Source: Halobacillus litoralis
GTDB taxonomy: Bacteria > Bacillota > Bacilli > Bacillales > Halobacillaceae
Reading direction: 5' to 3'
Assembly: GCF_004101865.1 (NCBI RefSeq)
Contig: NZ_CP026118.1
Location: 1,443,001-1,507,000 of the forward strand
Length of the DNA stretch: 64,000 nt
The first letter of the stretch is position 1. Every line of letters starts with the position of its first letter. Below are positions 47,457 to 60,267 of the stretch, in pieces. The position numbers were made by a program, and so were the translations under genes. The notes beneath the pieces were generated by a model. That model worked only from the letters and a program-made list of their open reading frames with translations, was not told the origin of the DNA and did not search any database.

Positions 47457-47493
47457 TGAAGAGCCGCACGGATCCTTTCTCTCCGTACGGCTC
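47457..47493 (-). terminator. Terminator of camS
   Basis: GAGCCGCACGGA (47461-47472) and TCCGTACGGCTC (47482-47493) pair with one mismatch. On the minus strand TTCATTT follows. It lies just after the stop. Confidence 0.75.
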
Positions 47494-47500
47494 ATTATCA

Positions 47501-48670
47501 TCATTCATAGACATGTACAAACGGTTCTTGTTCCCCAGGTTTTCTTACAATCAAGCTTTCCGGTTCGTCCATGTTATGGATTTTCACTTGCACTCCATAA
47601 TGTTCAGAAAACATCTCGTTGACAAGACTGTATACATATTGAGTAAAACCGACAACTTCTGACTCAGATTGGAATTGGATCGGGATCTCGATCGAGACAT
47701 GCTGTAATTCATCATTTACATAGAAACCATTGCCGATCATCCCAACGAAATTAGGAAAGTAATCGGAGACTTCTTTACGAAAATCAGAGAAAATCTGTGA
47801 GTCATCAAAATGTCTTTCTTCTGCTTCATCAGATGGGAAAAGTATGTGTTCCTCATTGATGGCGTCCCATCCATTCAAAGCCGTATCTGATCCTTCAGCG
47901 TATGCTTTGCTCAAGAATTTTCCAGGTACTTTTGAGCTCGCCTCTTCCTCTTCATATAAAGCAAAGACGACAGGGACATCCTTCAGTTCTTCACGCTTGC
48001 GGATACGCTTCAAGATTTCATCGGCGTATTCTTTACCTTTTTGCAACAGTTCCTCAGTGGAATGGTCTTCTGAATAATTACGGCCCTCAACGGTGAAATT
48101 ATAGACAGTCCGCAATGAAATGCCGATGGTGACGCCTTCTAATTCCACCACGTTTTCATCTTTTTTAACTAAATAGTCCTGCTCGACGATATTGGAAATA
48201 AAACGCGGATGCTCCCGAAAGTCTTCTTCGGATGCTTCATTTTCGTCTAGTGCAGGGTTCAATCCGCCTTCTGTATCTTTCTCTTCATCATCTTCTGCAG
48301 GCTCTCCTCGGCCCAACCATTCCATTAAAGTTTCATGGCCGAGATACTGTCCAGGTTGAAAAAAATACTTCTCCGGGCTAAAATGCTCTTTAGAATGACG
48401 ACGTAGACCACTTTCGAATTCATCGATATCCATTCGATTGCCCATCTGATTCGTTGTCACTCCACGGGCACTCGAAACTTTCGGGCTGCTTTCCGTCAAT
48501 ATCATCCGGTAATTTTCGTCGGAAATACTATAGTTCGGGACGATTGCCGATTGATTGTTCGTTTCGTCTTTCGTCTCCTGAATGACTTCTTCTCTATTGT
48601 CAAAAACGGGCGTACACGCGCTTACGATGAGCACAGAACTTATAATGATCAGTGCGTGCCACTTCCTCAT
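47501..48670 (-). CDS. camS: CamS family sex pheromone-type lipoprotein (YerH)
   Basis: A 389-residue lipoprotein with signal peptide and lipobox VSAC (Cys18 counted from the chosen start). It belongs to the CamS family, named for the precursor of an enterococcal pheromone-like peptide in its leader; the mature function is unknown. Typical segments are NYRMILTESSPKVSSARGV and LEGVTIGISLRTVYNF. The ATG at 48670 has GGGAGTGG before it; the GTG three codons upstream overlaps this site. In B. subtilis it follows ligA directly, but here 312 bp and a hairpin intervene. Confidence 0.9.
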   Translation of the reverse strand: MRKWHALIIISSVLIVSACTPVFDNREEVIQETKDETNNQSAIVPNYSISDENYRMILTESSPKVSSARGVTTNQMGNRMDIDEFESGLRRHSKEHFSPEKYFFQPGQYLGHETLMEWLGRGEPAEDDEEKDTEGGLNPALDENEASEEDFREHPRFISNIVEQDYLVKKDENVVELEGVTIGISLRTVYNFTVEGRNYSEDHSTEELLQKGKEYADEILKRIRKREELKDVPVVFALYEEEEASSKVPGKFLSKAYAEGSDTALNGWDAINEEHILFPSDEAEERHFDDSQIFSDFRKEVSDYFPNFVGMIGNGFYVNDELQHVSIEIPIQFQSESEVVGFTQYVYSLVNEMFSEHYGVQVKIHNMDEPESLIVRKPGEQEPFVHVYE

Positions 48671-48982
48671 GCTTTCCACTCCCTAATTATCAGACTCCGT
48701 CATAACTAATGTTGATGATTAATCGAATGATGCTGAAACTTAATAAGGCCATCAGATTCTTCCATTAACGTCTGGTCCGTTCTGCTGTCTCTGTTAAAGG
48801 ATTGTATATCTATGTATTCCCTCCCCCTTCACTTAGTCAAAAGGAAGAGAACCTTACATGATAAATCGCGGGAATATCAACAGAATGATATAACAGAGCC
48901 AATGATTAAAAGCATCAGCGCCTTTCCTCTTCAATAGAAAGGCGCTACAGCTGGACTTCCAATAACATAAATTCAAGAACGC
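48671..48982. other. Intergenic region between ligA and camS
   Basis: A 312-bp spacer containing the ligA hairpin (48908-48946) and presumably a separate camS promoter. No supported ORF. Confidence 0.5.
48908..48946 (-). terminator. Terminator after ligA
   Basis: AGCGCCTTTC (48917-48926) and GAAAGGCGCT (48937-48946) pair perfectly around a 10-nt loop. On the minus strand GATGCTTTTAAT follows. Confidence 0.65.
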
Positions 48983-53228
<4,246 letters not shown>

Positions 53229-53232
<4 letters not shown>

Positions 53233-53939
53233 GAGGGTCCACCATCCTTCATCTTTGTTGATTTTACTGCTTCTACCGTTTGAAGAGCAACCTCTAGATT
53301 ATCATAAATCACATTACCTACGACGATTACATCCGCATAAACACTCATTTCCTGTGCCTGTTCTCTTGACCGGATGCCCCCACCGTAAACAAGTTTCGTA
53401 TGTTTTAATTCACTTGCAATTTCTTTGACCCGTTCAGGATCGCCATACATACCGCTGTATTCCATATAAAAAACGGGTAAACGGAAAACATGCTCGGCCA
53501 TCTGCGCATATGCCTGAACATCTTGTTTATCAGGAAGTGTGCAGTCCGTTTTTTTAAAAACCTTAGCTTCTGGATTGAGCACACAATACCCTTCTGTCAC
53601 CATGTCGTCCCAATCAATGAGATCTCCATATTCCTTGACCGCCTGATGTTGGACATCAAGCATCCACCTTTTGTACTGACTGTTGAGCACAAGCGGAATG
53701 AAATACTTATCGAAACCCGGCGCAATCGCTTCGATATCCGAAACTTCAAGCACACAAGGAAGATCATATCGCTGTACTCGCTCTTGCAAGTCCGTCACAT
53801 TTTCAAAGGTGACGCCATCCGTCCCTCCGATGATGATTGCATCCGTCCCTGACGTACAGACAGCCTGGAGGTCCCGGTCTGTGATCGTTTTGTTCGGATC
53901 AAGCTTGAATACATGATCCCACTCATTTATATTGTACAT
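53229..53939 (-). CDS. pcrB: Heptaprenylglyceryl phosphate synthase PcrB
   Basis: A 236-residue TIM-barrel prenyltransferase that joins sn-glycerol-1-phosphate to heptaprenyl diphosphate, making an archaeal-type ether lipid precursor in Bacillales. Family motifs are [28 protein letters not shown] and [12 protein letters not shown] longer frame reaches 53972, but the ATG at 53939 has TTGGAGGACGG before it and matches known N-termini (MYNINEW). First gene of the pcrB-pcrA-ligA operon. Confidence 0.94.
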
Positions 53940-54072
53940 TTCCGTCCTCCAAAACAACAGTTTTCCATTCACTCATTATAGCAAACTTTCCGTCTCGGGT
54001 TGAGTGGTTCAGAGAGAGAAAAAAGCTTATGTTTTTACAAAAACTAAAAAAAGCCCTCCCCACCAGGATCGG

Positions 54073-54491
54073 CCACTGAAAAACCCTTTTCACTCTAGAG
54101 GAGCTGTTAAAGTTTGTTGTTGCTTCTCACGAATCGCTTCTCGATGGATGCTTGCCGCGGGCACGGCCTCAGCTAACTTGGTCAAGAAGATCCACTTGAC
54201 CAAGTTAGCTGAGGCTCGCGCAGTTCCCGCAGGCGTCACCACCGAACGCTCATCGTGGAATCAACGTGGCCCAACTAAAAAGAGTGATCTTTTTTGATTT
54301 ATAAAAGAAAATCACTCTGCGTGTACAAGAGCTGGTGGCAATATTCACCGTCAATATAAAACGAATACTAAAGCTCATGGAGGAGTAAGAGCCCGAATGT
54401 CTCATCGAAATAATGAAGCCGTGGAACAATAAAATCGTCCTACTCAGCTTTTTCTTGATGCATAACTCAGGAAGTTGCAGTTCTTCAGTAG
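54073..54491 (+). mobile_element. Decayed insertion element, long copy (family A)
   Basis: This 419-bp block runs from CCACTGAAAAAC to GTTCTTCAGTAG, imperfect inverted ends that also bound the copy at 1413-1645. It contains a 21-bp perfect inverted repeat (54166-54215), a GC-rich core shared with 14962-14980, and near the right end 27 open codons (54305-54388, including RVQELVAIFTVNIKRILKL) that resemble a transposase C-terminus. The rest is noncoding. It is most likely the wreck of an insertion sequence or a derived MITE, lying between pcrB and the YitT gene. Confidence 0.55.
54166..54215. repeat. 21-bp perfect inverted repeat inside the decayed element
   Basis: The 21-bp arms at 54166-54186 and 54195-54215 are perfect complements (outer ends GCCTCAGCTAAC and GTTAGCTGAGGC) around an 8-nt loop. 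This segment is absent from the sister copy at 1.4 kb. Confidence 0.9.
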
Positions 54492-54499
54492 CAAAGATT

Positions 54500-55096
54500 T
54501 TACGAGGGATGCTCCGGCAGCAACCTTGTGGATGTGAACGTCATCGTCACCAGGCCGACACTTAAAATCGTCATTGCTGACAACAGCAGCGTTTCTAATG
54601 AAAAAAGGTATCCGCTCGCTCCAATGATCAACGCATCAATCGCAAGAATGACAAAGCCGACATTCACCTTCCACCAATCGGCGATCATTTGGGCCAGCAA
54701 GTCTGTCCCACCGGTGCTCGTATGATGACGGAGCATCAGCCCGATCCCTCCACCGACAAGGGCCCCGCCCAGAATTGAACTGATTGCTGGATCAAGCGGC
54801 AGATGGTACGCCCTCAGTCCTTGCAACACATCGATCGTAAAGGAGGAAACCAGTAACCCGTGTAAACTATTGTAAAAATAATCCCTATAAAAAAACCAGG
54901 CGAGCGCAAAGATCGGTATGCTGAAACAGATAATGGTCAGCCCCACCTTCAACCCCCATATGTAATTCATAATCATTCCGAGTCCAATGATTCCGCCATC
55001 CAACACGTGGTCCGGGATGAGAAAAAAGTTGATGCCTAAAGAAAGGATCAAGCTTCCGATTACAATCATAACACCTTTTTTTACCATTGTTATCAT
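54500..55096 (-). CDS. YitT family membrane protein, short form
   Basis: A 198-residue integral membrane protein with about five to six hydrophobic segments. The YitT/DUF161 signature is GINFFLIPDHVLDGGIIGLGMI, then GIGLMLRHHTSTGGTDLLAQ. Most YitT proteins are about 280 residues with a C-terminal DUF2179 domain; this one stops after the membrane part (TSTRLLPEHPS). Function unknown, presumed transport. Its 3' end abuts the decayed element at 54491, so the short form might be due to that insertion, though short homologues exist. Confidence 0.85.
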   Translation of the reverse strand: MITMVKKGVMIVIGSLILSLGINFFLIPDHVLDGGIIGLGMIMNYIWGLKVGLTIICFSIPIFALAWFFYRDYFYNSLHGLLVSSFTIDVLQGLRAYHLPLDPAISSILGGALVGGGIGLMLRHHTSTGGTDLLAQMIADWWKVNVGFVILAIDALIIGASGYLFSLETLLLSAMTILSVGLVTMTFTSTRLLPEHPS

Positions 55097-55251
55097 CTGT
55101 CGGCTCCCCTTCCATTGTTCTATCCTATGCTCGTCCTTTTTTAAATAGAAGGAAGAGGGGGGGCGAGCCGTATATCAGCTAAACCTCCAATATCCTAACC
55201 CCCGGGGAACATAGCGGTAGGCACTGACAGATATTTCAATATTCCTGAGCA

Positions 55252-55285
55252 CAAAAAAAGACTGCTCACATTTTCTGCGGCAGTC
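55252..55285 (-). terminator. Terminator of the yerABC cluster
   Basis: GACTGC (55260-55265) pairs with GCAGTC (55280-55285). On the minus strand TTTTTTT follows. It lies nine bases after the yerC stop. Confidence 0.75.
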
Positions 55286-55293
55286 GGATCGGA

Positions 55294-55596
55294 CTATTCG
55301 GTTCTTTTTTCATGTACACGATCGAGCGCTTTCGTGTAAGCGTCGTTTCCGTAGTTCAAGCAACGTTTCACACGGGAAATCGTCGCAGTCGATGCACCTG
55401 TTTCGGTTTCGATTTTATGATAGGTGAAGCCATCTCTAAGCATGCGTGCTACTTCAAGACGCTGGGCAAGGGACTGCACTTCATTCATCGTCGCTAAGTC
55501 ATCGAAAAATTCGTAGCATTCTTCAACATTTTGCAAGGATAAGATTGATTCGAACAATTGATCAAGTGTTTTTCCGCGTAGTTTGTCGATTTGCAT
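55294..55596 (-). CDS. yerC: TrpR-like protein YerC/YecD
   Basis: A 100-residue helix-turn-helix protein of the YerC/YecD TrpR-related family. The helical body includes FFDDLATMNEVQSLAQRLEV, and the helix-turn-helix is FTYHKIETETGASTATISRV (about 57-76). It probably binds DNA, but targets are unsettled. It follows yerB by 14 bp on the same strand, with an AGGAGGGA ribosome binding site, and ends the yerA-B-C cluster. Confidence 0.93.
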   Translation of the reverse strand: MQIDKLRGKTLDQLFESILSLQNVEECYEFFDDLATMNEVQSLAQRLEVARMLRDGFTYHKIETETGASTATISRVKRCLNYGNDAYTKALDRVHEKRTE

Positions 55597-55610
55597 CCAG
55601 ATTCCCTCCT

Positions 55611-56681
55611 TTAATTAGAACGGTTTGAAGTTTGTACAGTCGCGTTTTTCGGGATGATGTTCACCCAAGTATGACCTGGGGTGAAGGATAACGGTTCGCC
55701 ATCCTCAAATGGCAGTAATTGTCCGTCAATGTTTTTCCATTGGACTTCTTTCAACTGCCCTTTTTGTAAAAGATAAGCGTCTCCGCCTGAGGTCAGATCG
55801 ATATCTCGGCGACCGACGTTGTCAATGATCTGATGATCGGTTTTAATGACAAAGATATTTTCGACGGCAATTCTTTCGTTGTTAGCGCGATCAATAGTCG
55901 GTTCCCCGTCACTCGAGCGCAGAAACTGTTCATTTTCTTCATCATAAGAATAACTGACTTCAGTACTATTCGAGTAAGCGATTGTTACATCATCTACAGG
56001 GTTTCCATCAAGCTGGCTGTCCTCTTTAAATGGCAGATCTTTATGGTTCACCGTCGTTTCATAACTCTTGTGATCAACAGCCCGATCAATTCCATCTGTT
56101 AAAAGATAGGAGTTGTGGGGCGCTGCCCGGTCCGATGAACGCTGGAACAACCAACCGTTGTTATCGTAAATCGCTCCGTTCAAATACCGCACTCCACTGT
56201 TTGCGACTTGCTGATTGATCGCTGTCGACGCCCCATGGTAGACATAAAGCGCATCATGGCCATCCGCAAGTTCAAAATAATACGGACGTGCGCTTCTTAC
56301 TGGTCCAATTGTATCAGGAATCTCACTTTGGAACAAAGCCAAAAACCGCGTGATTTGCCCTTCTGCCAACACTTCATAGACGAGATCAGCCTGGCTCAGT
56401 CCAGATTGTGGTCTGGCTTTTGTGTGGTTATTGACCATGACGGACACAATAGGCGTGTCTATGGGGTCATCCGCTGGTTCCCCCGTCAATGGGAAAACAT
56501 CTTTATGAGTTGATTCCGCATCGTTTGGTTCGACTGACACTTTTTCTTCTTCAACCGGTTTCTCTCTTTCGTCGGTTTCTGATTTCTCTGGTTCTTCAGA
56601 AGACTGGTTCGCCCCTGCTTCTTTATTACAAGCTGCAAGGAACAACAGTACAATCAAGGTGAAGAATGTAAGCTTTCTCAT
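55611..56681 (-). CDS. yerB: DUF3048 lipoprotein YerB
   Basis: A 356-residue lipoprotein with lipobox LAAC (Cys18) and an acidic Glu/Ser-rich linker (about 20-55), followed by the DUF3048 domains. Typical segments are PIVSVMVNNHTKARPQSGLS, ADLVYEVLAEGQITRFLALF, GPVRSARPYYFELA and the C-terminal TPGHTWVNIIPK. It is anchored outside the membrane. Function unknown. It lies between yerA and yerC as in B. subtilis, 38 bp from yerA. Confidence 0.93.
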   Translation of the reverse strand: MRKLTFFTLIVLLFLAACNKEAGANQSSEEPEKSETDEREKPVEEEKVSVEPNDAESTHKDVFPLTGEPADDPIDTPIVSVMVNNHTKARPQSGLSQADLVYEVLAEGQITRFLALFQSEIPDTIGPVRSARPYYFELADGHDALYVYHGASTAINQQVANSGVRYLNGAIYDNNGWLFQRSSDRAAPHNSYLLTDGIDRAVDHKSYETTVNHKDLPFKEDSQLDGNPVDDVTIAYSNSTEVSYSYDEENEQFLRSSDGEPTIDRANNERIAVENIFVIKTDHQIIDNVGRRDIDLTSGGDAYLLQKGQLKEVQWKNIDGQLLPFEDGEPLSFTPGHTWVNIIPKNATVQTSNRSN

Positions 56682-56719
56682 TCCAGCACTTCCTTTTGCT
56701 CAATATTCCCGTTTCTATT

Positions 56720-58465
56720 TTAACGCATTATTGAAGGAAAGAGTACCTCTTTCTTTTTCACGTCCATGATTCCAAGTGGTGTAATCCGGATATAAGGTAA
56801 ATGCATGGATGATAAGAATAACAGTGTGTAAACCGGATCAGTAAATGAAGAACCATGTTCATGCAAGCACTCTTTCAGACGATTTTCCTCAACTATCAAT
56901 TCTTTCAGCGGCAATTCGGACATGACCCCTCCTAACGGCAATGGAAGTTCGAATAAAATTTCCCCCTCATTGACAAGTACGATCCCACCACCGATTTCAT
57001 TCATACGTTTGAATGCTTTTTTCATATCAGAACGGGATTTTCCGATTAGTATTAAATCTCCTGTGTTGCTATAAGAACTGACAAGTGCACCTAGTGAATG
57101 AGTAAATCCTTTAATCAGGGTATTGACCATCCATTCGCCTTCACGGTCCATCAGCATCAAGAACGCTTCATGCGTCTCATTAGACAGACGTTCTGCTGAA
57201 GCGTCGATGTCAATCGCATAAGGTCTCATAATGACGTCGTTCACCATTTCCATCCCAATCGGCATGGAGAATTGCATATCCTCATCACTTACTTCCCAAT
57301 TGAGGTCAAGTGGTTCTATGCCATTTTTCTCCCATTCAATCGGGGTTTCTTTTTGCAACGACTCATCCTCCCGTTTCACCCATTCGCCTTTCCCGATGAC
57401 AGAGTGGGGAGTAGGATCTTTCGGATCCCGCAGAAAATTGAGATGCGCCACACGCCCTGCATTCAAACTGCCGACACGATTCTCAACGCCAAAGTGACGC
57501 GCAGGGTGATAAGTGGCCATCATATAAGCGTCAATTTCCGGAACACCAGCATCTATAGCAATTTTCACACATTGATTGATCAGTCCTTCACGATAGAATC
57601 CAGGCGTGGATCCATCTGTTGTGTACATTAAATGGTCATAGTGCGTGTGCCCTTTTTCCTGGAGCCCTTGTAAGATCTCAGGCAGATCCGGACGAATCGA
57701 AGAATATCGCAACCCTGTCTGATAGCCGATTTCCAAACGGTTCATTACATCATCTGCGGTCATAGATTCGTGTTCTGAGTCCATACCCAGCAGCCGCATT
57801 TTAACGAGCGTTTTTTTAGAAGCTCCCGGCAAGTGAGCTTCAAGAGGCTTTCGTGAGCGCTTCGTTTCCTGCATCCAATGAAGTATTTGCTCGTCACCAC
57901 CATGAAGGACATCCGGCCAGGCCGTCAGTTCGCCCCCCTGGATGACCGCGTCATGCTCAATCCAATCCGGAATCTGGACGTCGAATGCTTCTTTGTCCTC
58001 GTCACGCAAGGCAGATTGGGAGTCAAAACGTGCCCACCAATACATGGTCGCAGGTAAATTCATGAATTCTTCCAACAAAGAAAACGCTTTCTCCTTTTTT
58101 GTTAAAAAAAGCCACATTAAATTATCATTGATCAAAGTGGTCGTACCGGCTTCTGCTGCATATTCAGCTAAGCTCTGGGGATTATATAACTGAAATGGAT
58201 GGGCGTGGGGCTCTATGTAGCCTGGAACGATATAGCTGTCCTTACCTTCAATGATTTCTGTACCATCTGTATTGGAAGGAAGCTCTTTGCCCGTATAAAT
58301 GATGCGGTCTTCATATAGCCATATGTGGCCAGTCATCCATTGTTTCAAATAAACATTCAAATAAGTAGTGTTTTTTATCAGCTTTGTCGGCGCACTTGAA
58401 CCGTCGATGACAGCCGCGTGTTCTCTCAACTGCCGGTTCCGCCAACGGAAGCGAGTCTCATTCAT
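56720..58465 (-). CDS. yerA: Adenine deaminase-like amidohydrolase YerA
   Basis: A 581-residue amidohydrolase-superfamily protein. The metal-site motif is VPGYIEPHAHPFQL, followed by TTTLINDN, EAHLPGAS and MYTTDGSTPG, and a C-terminal beta-sandwich domain. It is closest to adenine deaminase (adenine to hypoxanthine plus ammonia). For the YerA branch, activity has not to my knowledge been clearly shown, so the substrate is open. It lies between the purine operon and yerB-C, transcribed in the same direction as purD but separated from it by two plus-strand genes and a terminator. Confidence 0.88.
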   Translation of the reverse strand: MNETRFRWRNRQLREHAAVIDGSSAPTKLIKNTTYLNVYLKQWMTGHIWLYEDRIIYTGKELPSNTDGTEIIEGKDSYIVPGYIEPHAHPFQLYNPQSLAEYAAEAGTTTLINDNLMWLFLTKKEKAFSLLEEFMNLPATMYWWARFDSQSALRDEDKEAFDVQIPDWIEHDAVIQGGELTAWPDVLHGGDEQILHWMQETKRSRKPLEAHLPGASKKTLVKMRLLGMDSEHESMTADDVMNRLEIGYQTGLRYSSIRPDLPEILQGLQEKGHTHYDHLMYTTDGSTPGFYREGLINQCVKIAIDAGVPEIDAYMMATYHPARHFGVENRVGSLNAGRVAHLNFLRDPKDPTPHSVIGKGEWVKREDESLQKETPIEWEKNGIEPLDLNWEVSDEDMQFSMPIGMEMVNDVIMRPYAIDIDASAERLSNETHEAFLMLMDREGEWMVNTLIKGFTHSLGALVSSYSNTGDLILIGKSRSDMKKAFKRMNEIGGGIVLVNEGEILFELPLPLGGVMSELPLKELIVEENRLKECLHEHGSSFTDPVYTLLFLSSMHLPYIRITPLGIMDVKKKEVLFPSIMR

Positions 58466-58538
58466 GGAGCGTCCCTCCCTGATTTCATTATGTTCTATCG
58501 TAACACAGGATCAATTCAACTGCTAAGGAGGAAGTAAT

Positions 58539-58796
58539 ATGAAGCAGAATATCGGAATCATCAACAGTATGGTCCGCATCACCGCCGGACTGAGCATGTT
58601 GACTTTTTTAACGATACGCAGTGCCCGCAGAAAGGATGCATCAGTCCATCCGATGATGATCGTCATAGCAGCTATGAAAGTTGCGGAAGGAATCGTACGC
58701 TACTGTCCGCTTACAGCAGCATTTGAAGAAATGACTGAGGAGACAGATGGGAAAGAAGAAGGCTGGCAGCAGAACTTTCAGAAAACACAAATGTAA
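58539..58796 (+). CDS. DUF2892 (YgaP-like) membrane protein
   Basis: An 85-residue protein with two hydrophobic segments (about 8-24 and 36-50). The DUF2892 signature is NIGIINSMVRITAGL at the N-terminus and GIVRYCPL with a single Cys. The C-terminal 25 residues are acidic and soluble. In other proteins this domain anchors rhodanese-type sulfur transferases; here it stands alone. It is divergent from yerA. An AGGAGGAAG ribosome binding site precedes the ATG. Confidence 0.85.
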   Translation: MKQNIGIINSMVRITAGLSMLTFLTIRSARRKDASVHPMMIVIAAMKVAEGIVRYCPLTAAFEEMTEETDGKEEGWQQNFQKTQM

Positions 58797-58849
58797 GCAC
58801 TCGGGGCTATCCCATCATCTTCACTCAATATAGAGCCATTCGGTAAACA

Positions 58850-58881
58850 TAAAAACAGAGCGGGGAACACACTCCCCGCTC
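58850..58881 (-). terminator. Terminator of the purine operon
   Basis: GAGCGGGGA (58858-58866) pairs with TCCCCGCTC (58873-58881). On the minus strand TGTTTTTATG follows. It lies about 90 bp beyond the purD stop, past a small plus-strand gene, so the pur mRNA runs antisense across that gene. Confidence 0.75.
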
Positions 58882-58900
58882 CCTATAAAGGATGAAATCA

Positions 58901-59008
58901 ATGGAATTCATGGAATATTTCACAGACGCCGGTTTCGTTATTGTCACGATCATCGGTTCCATCGCGGCTTTATTTTACGTTGGTGCCAGAAGACGAAGAA
59001 ACCGATGA
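58901..59008 (+). CDS. EYxxD-motif small membrane protein, 35 aa
   Basis: A 35-residue frame with AAAGGA eight bases before the ATG. It reads MEFMEYFTDAGFVIVTIIGS, then a hydrophobic run to FYVGARRRRNR. The EYFTD motif, one membrane helix and a basic tail fit the EYxxD small membrane protein family of Bacillaceae. Its last 39 bp overlap the 3' end of purD on the other strand. Function unknown. Confidence 0.68.
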   Translation: MEFMEYFTDAGFVIVTIIGSIAALFYVGARRRRNR

Positions 59009-60250
59009 ACGACCGATATCACGACGATAGAAAAAGTCGTCGTTCCCATCGAATACACGCAGTGAATCATAAGTACGATCCAGGGCATGGGCCAAGTCCA
59101 TCCCTTTGCTTCCTGCTAAAAGGACACGCCCGCCACTGGATACATATACTCCCTCGACAAGTGCCGTGCCTGCATGAACAATGAACGTTCCCTGTTCCCC
59201 TTTAATATCCGGCAATGGCCGCCCTTTCTCATATCCCCCCGGATATCCGTTCGAAGCGACGACCACACCTGCGCAAGTTTCCTCTGACCACACTAATTGA
59301 GGGTCCACACCATTCATGACGTCCGCTATCACTTGCACAAGATCATTCTCCAGTAAAGGAAGTACGACCTGTATCTCGGGATCGCCAAAACGCGCATTGA
59401 ACTCAATGACTTTCGGACCTTCTTTCGTTTCAATCAGCCCTGCATACAAAATACCGGTAAACGAACGACCTTCTTCGACCAGTGCATGCGCAACCGGCTG
59501 GATGACCGACTCTACCGCACTTGTGTAAGACGCTTCTCCCAAATCCGGAACAGGAGCAAACGCTCCCATACCACCTGTGTTCGGGCCTTGATCTCCATCG
59601 AAAGCACGTTTATGATCTTTAGCAGAAATCATTGGGTAAACATTCGCTCCATTTACAAACGCCATCAACGAGAACTCTTCCCCTGTCAAAAACTCCTCGA
59701 CAACGATTTCCCGGCTCGCTTCACCGAACTGGCCGTTTTCAAGCATGTCTTCTACAGCTTGCAATGCTTCAGAAAGAGTTTCCGCTACCACGACCCCTTT
59801 TCCAGCCGCCAGACCGTCGGCTTTGATTACAATGGGAGCTCCTTTTTGTTCGATATAGTGCTTCGCAGCTGTCACATCAGAAAAAGCCTGGTACTCTGCT
59901 GTAGGGATATTATGCTTTTCCATGATTCGCTTAGCAAAATGCTTGCTGCCCTCTATAAGAGCGGCCGCTTGTGTCGGGCCGAACACTTTCAAATCATTGG
60001 CAATGAACCGATCGACGACACCTTCTAATAAAGGAACTTCCGGACCGACAATCGTCAATCCGACTTCGTTATGGATAGCAAAGGCTATCAGTTTATCATG
60101 GTCGTCTTCATCTATCGCCACACATTCCGCTACATCCTGCATCCCAGGGTTACCTGGCACCACAAAAACCTGTTCTACCTGCTCACTTTCCGAAAACTTC
60201 TGGACAAGACTATGCTCGCGACCGCCACGTCCAATCACCATGACATTCAT
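58970..60250 (-). CDS. purD: Phosphoribosylamine-glycine ligase PurD
   Basis: A 426-residue ATP-grasp enzyme making GAR from phosphoribosylamine and glycine, step two of de novo purine synthesis. It opens MNVMVIGRGGREHSL, has IVIKADGLAAGKGVVVA and GVVVASNGYPGGYEKG, and the signature RFGDPEIQVVLPLL. The C-terminus carries an extra Ser-rich tail (SSVSSSSGTNVK). It follows purH by 17 bp and ends the operon, as in B. subtilis. Confidence 0.97.
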   Translation of the reverse strand: MNVMVIGRGGREHSLVQKFSESEQVEQVFVVPGNPGMQDVAECVAIDEDDHDKLIAFAIHNEVGLTIVGPEVPLLEGVVDRFIANDLKVFGPTQAAALIEGSKHFAKRIMEKHNIPTAEYQAFSDVTAAKHYIEQKGAPIVIKADGLAAGKGVVVAETLSEALQAVEDMLENGQFGEASREIVVEEFLTGEEFSLMAFVNGANVYPMISAKDHKRAFDGDQGPNTGGMGAFAPVPDLGEASYTSAVESVIQPVAHALVEEGRSFTGILYAGLIETKEGPKVIEFNARFGDPEIQVVLPLLENDLVQVIADVMNGVDPQLVWSEETCAGVVVASNGYPGGYEKGRPLPDIKGEQGTFIVHAGTALVEGVYVSSGGRVLLAGSKGMDLAHALDRTYDSLRVFDGNDDFFYRRDIGRSSVSSSSGTNVK

Positions 60251-60267
60251 TAACGTCCACCCCTTCT

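Noticed and set aside
59486..60028. 180-codon frame antisense to purD
   Set aside because: Shadow ORF opposite a conserved enzyme gene; composition follows the reverse complement of purD codons.
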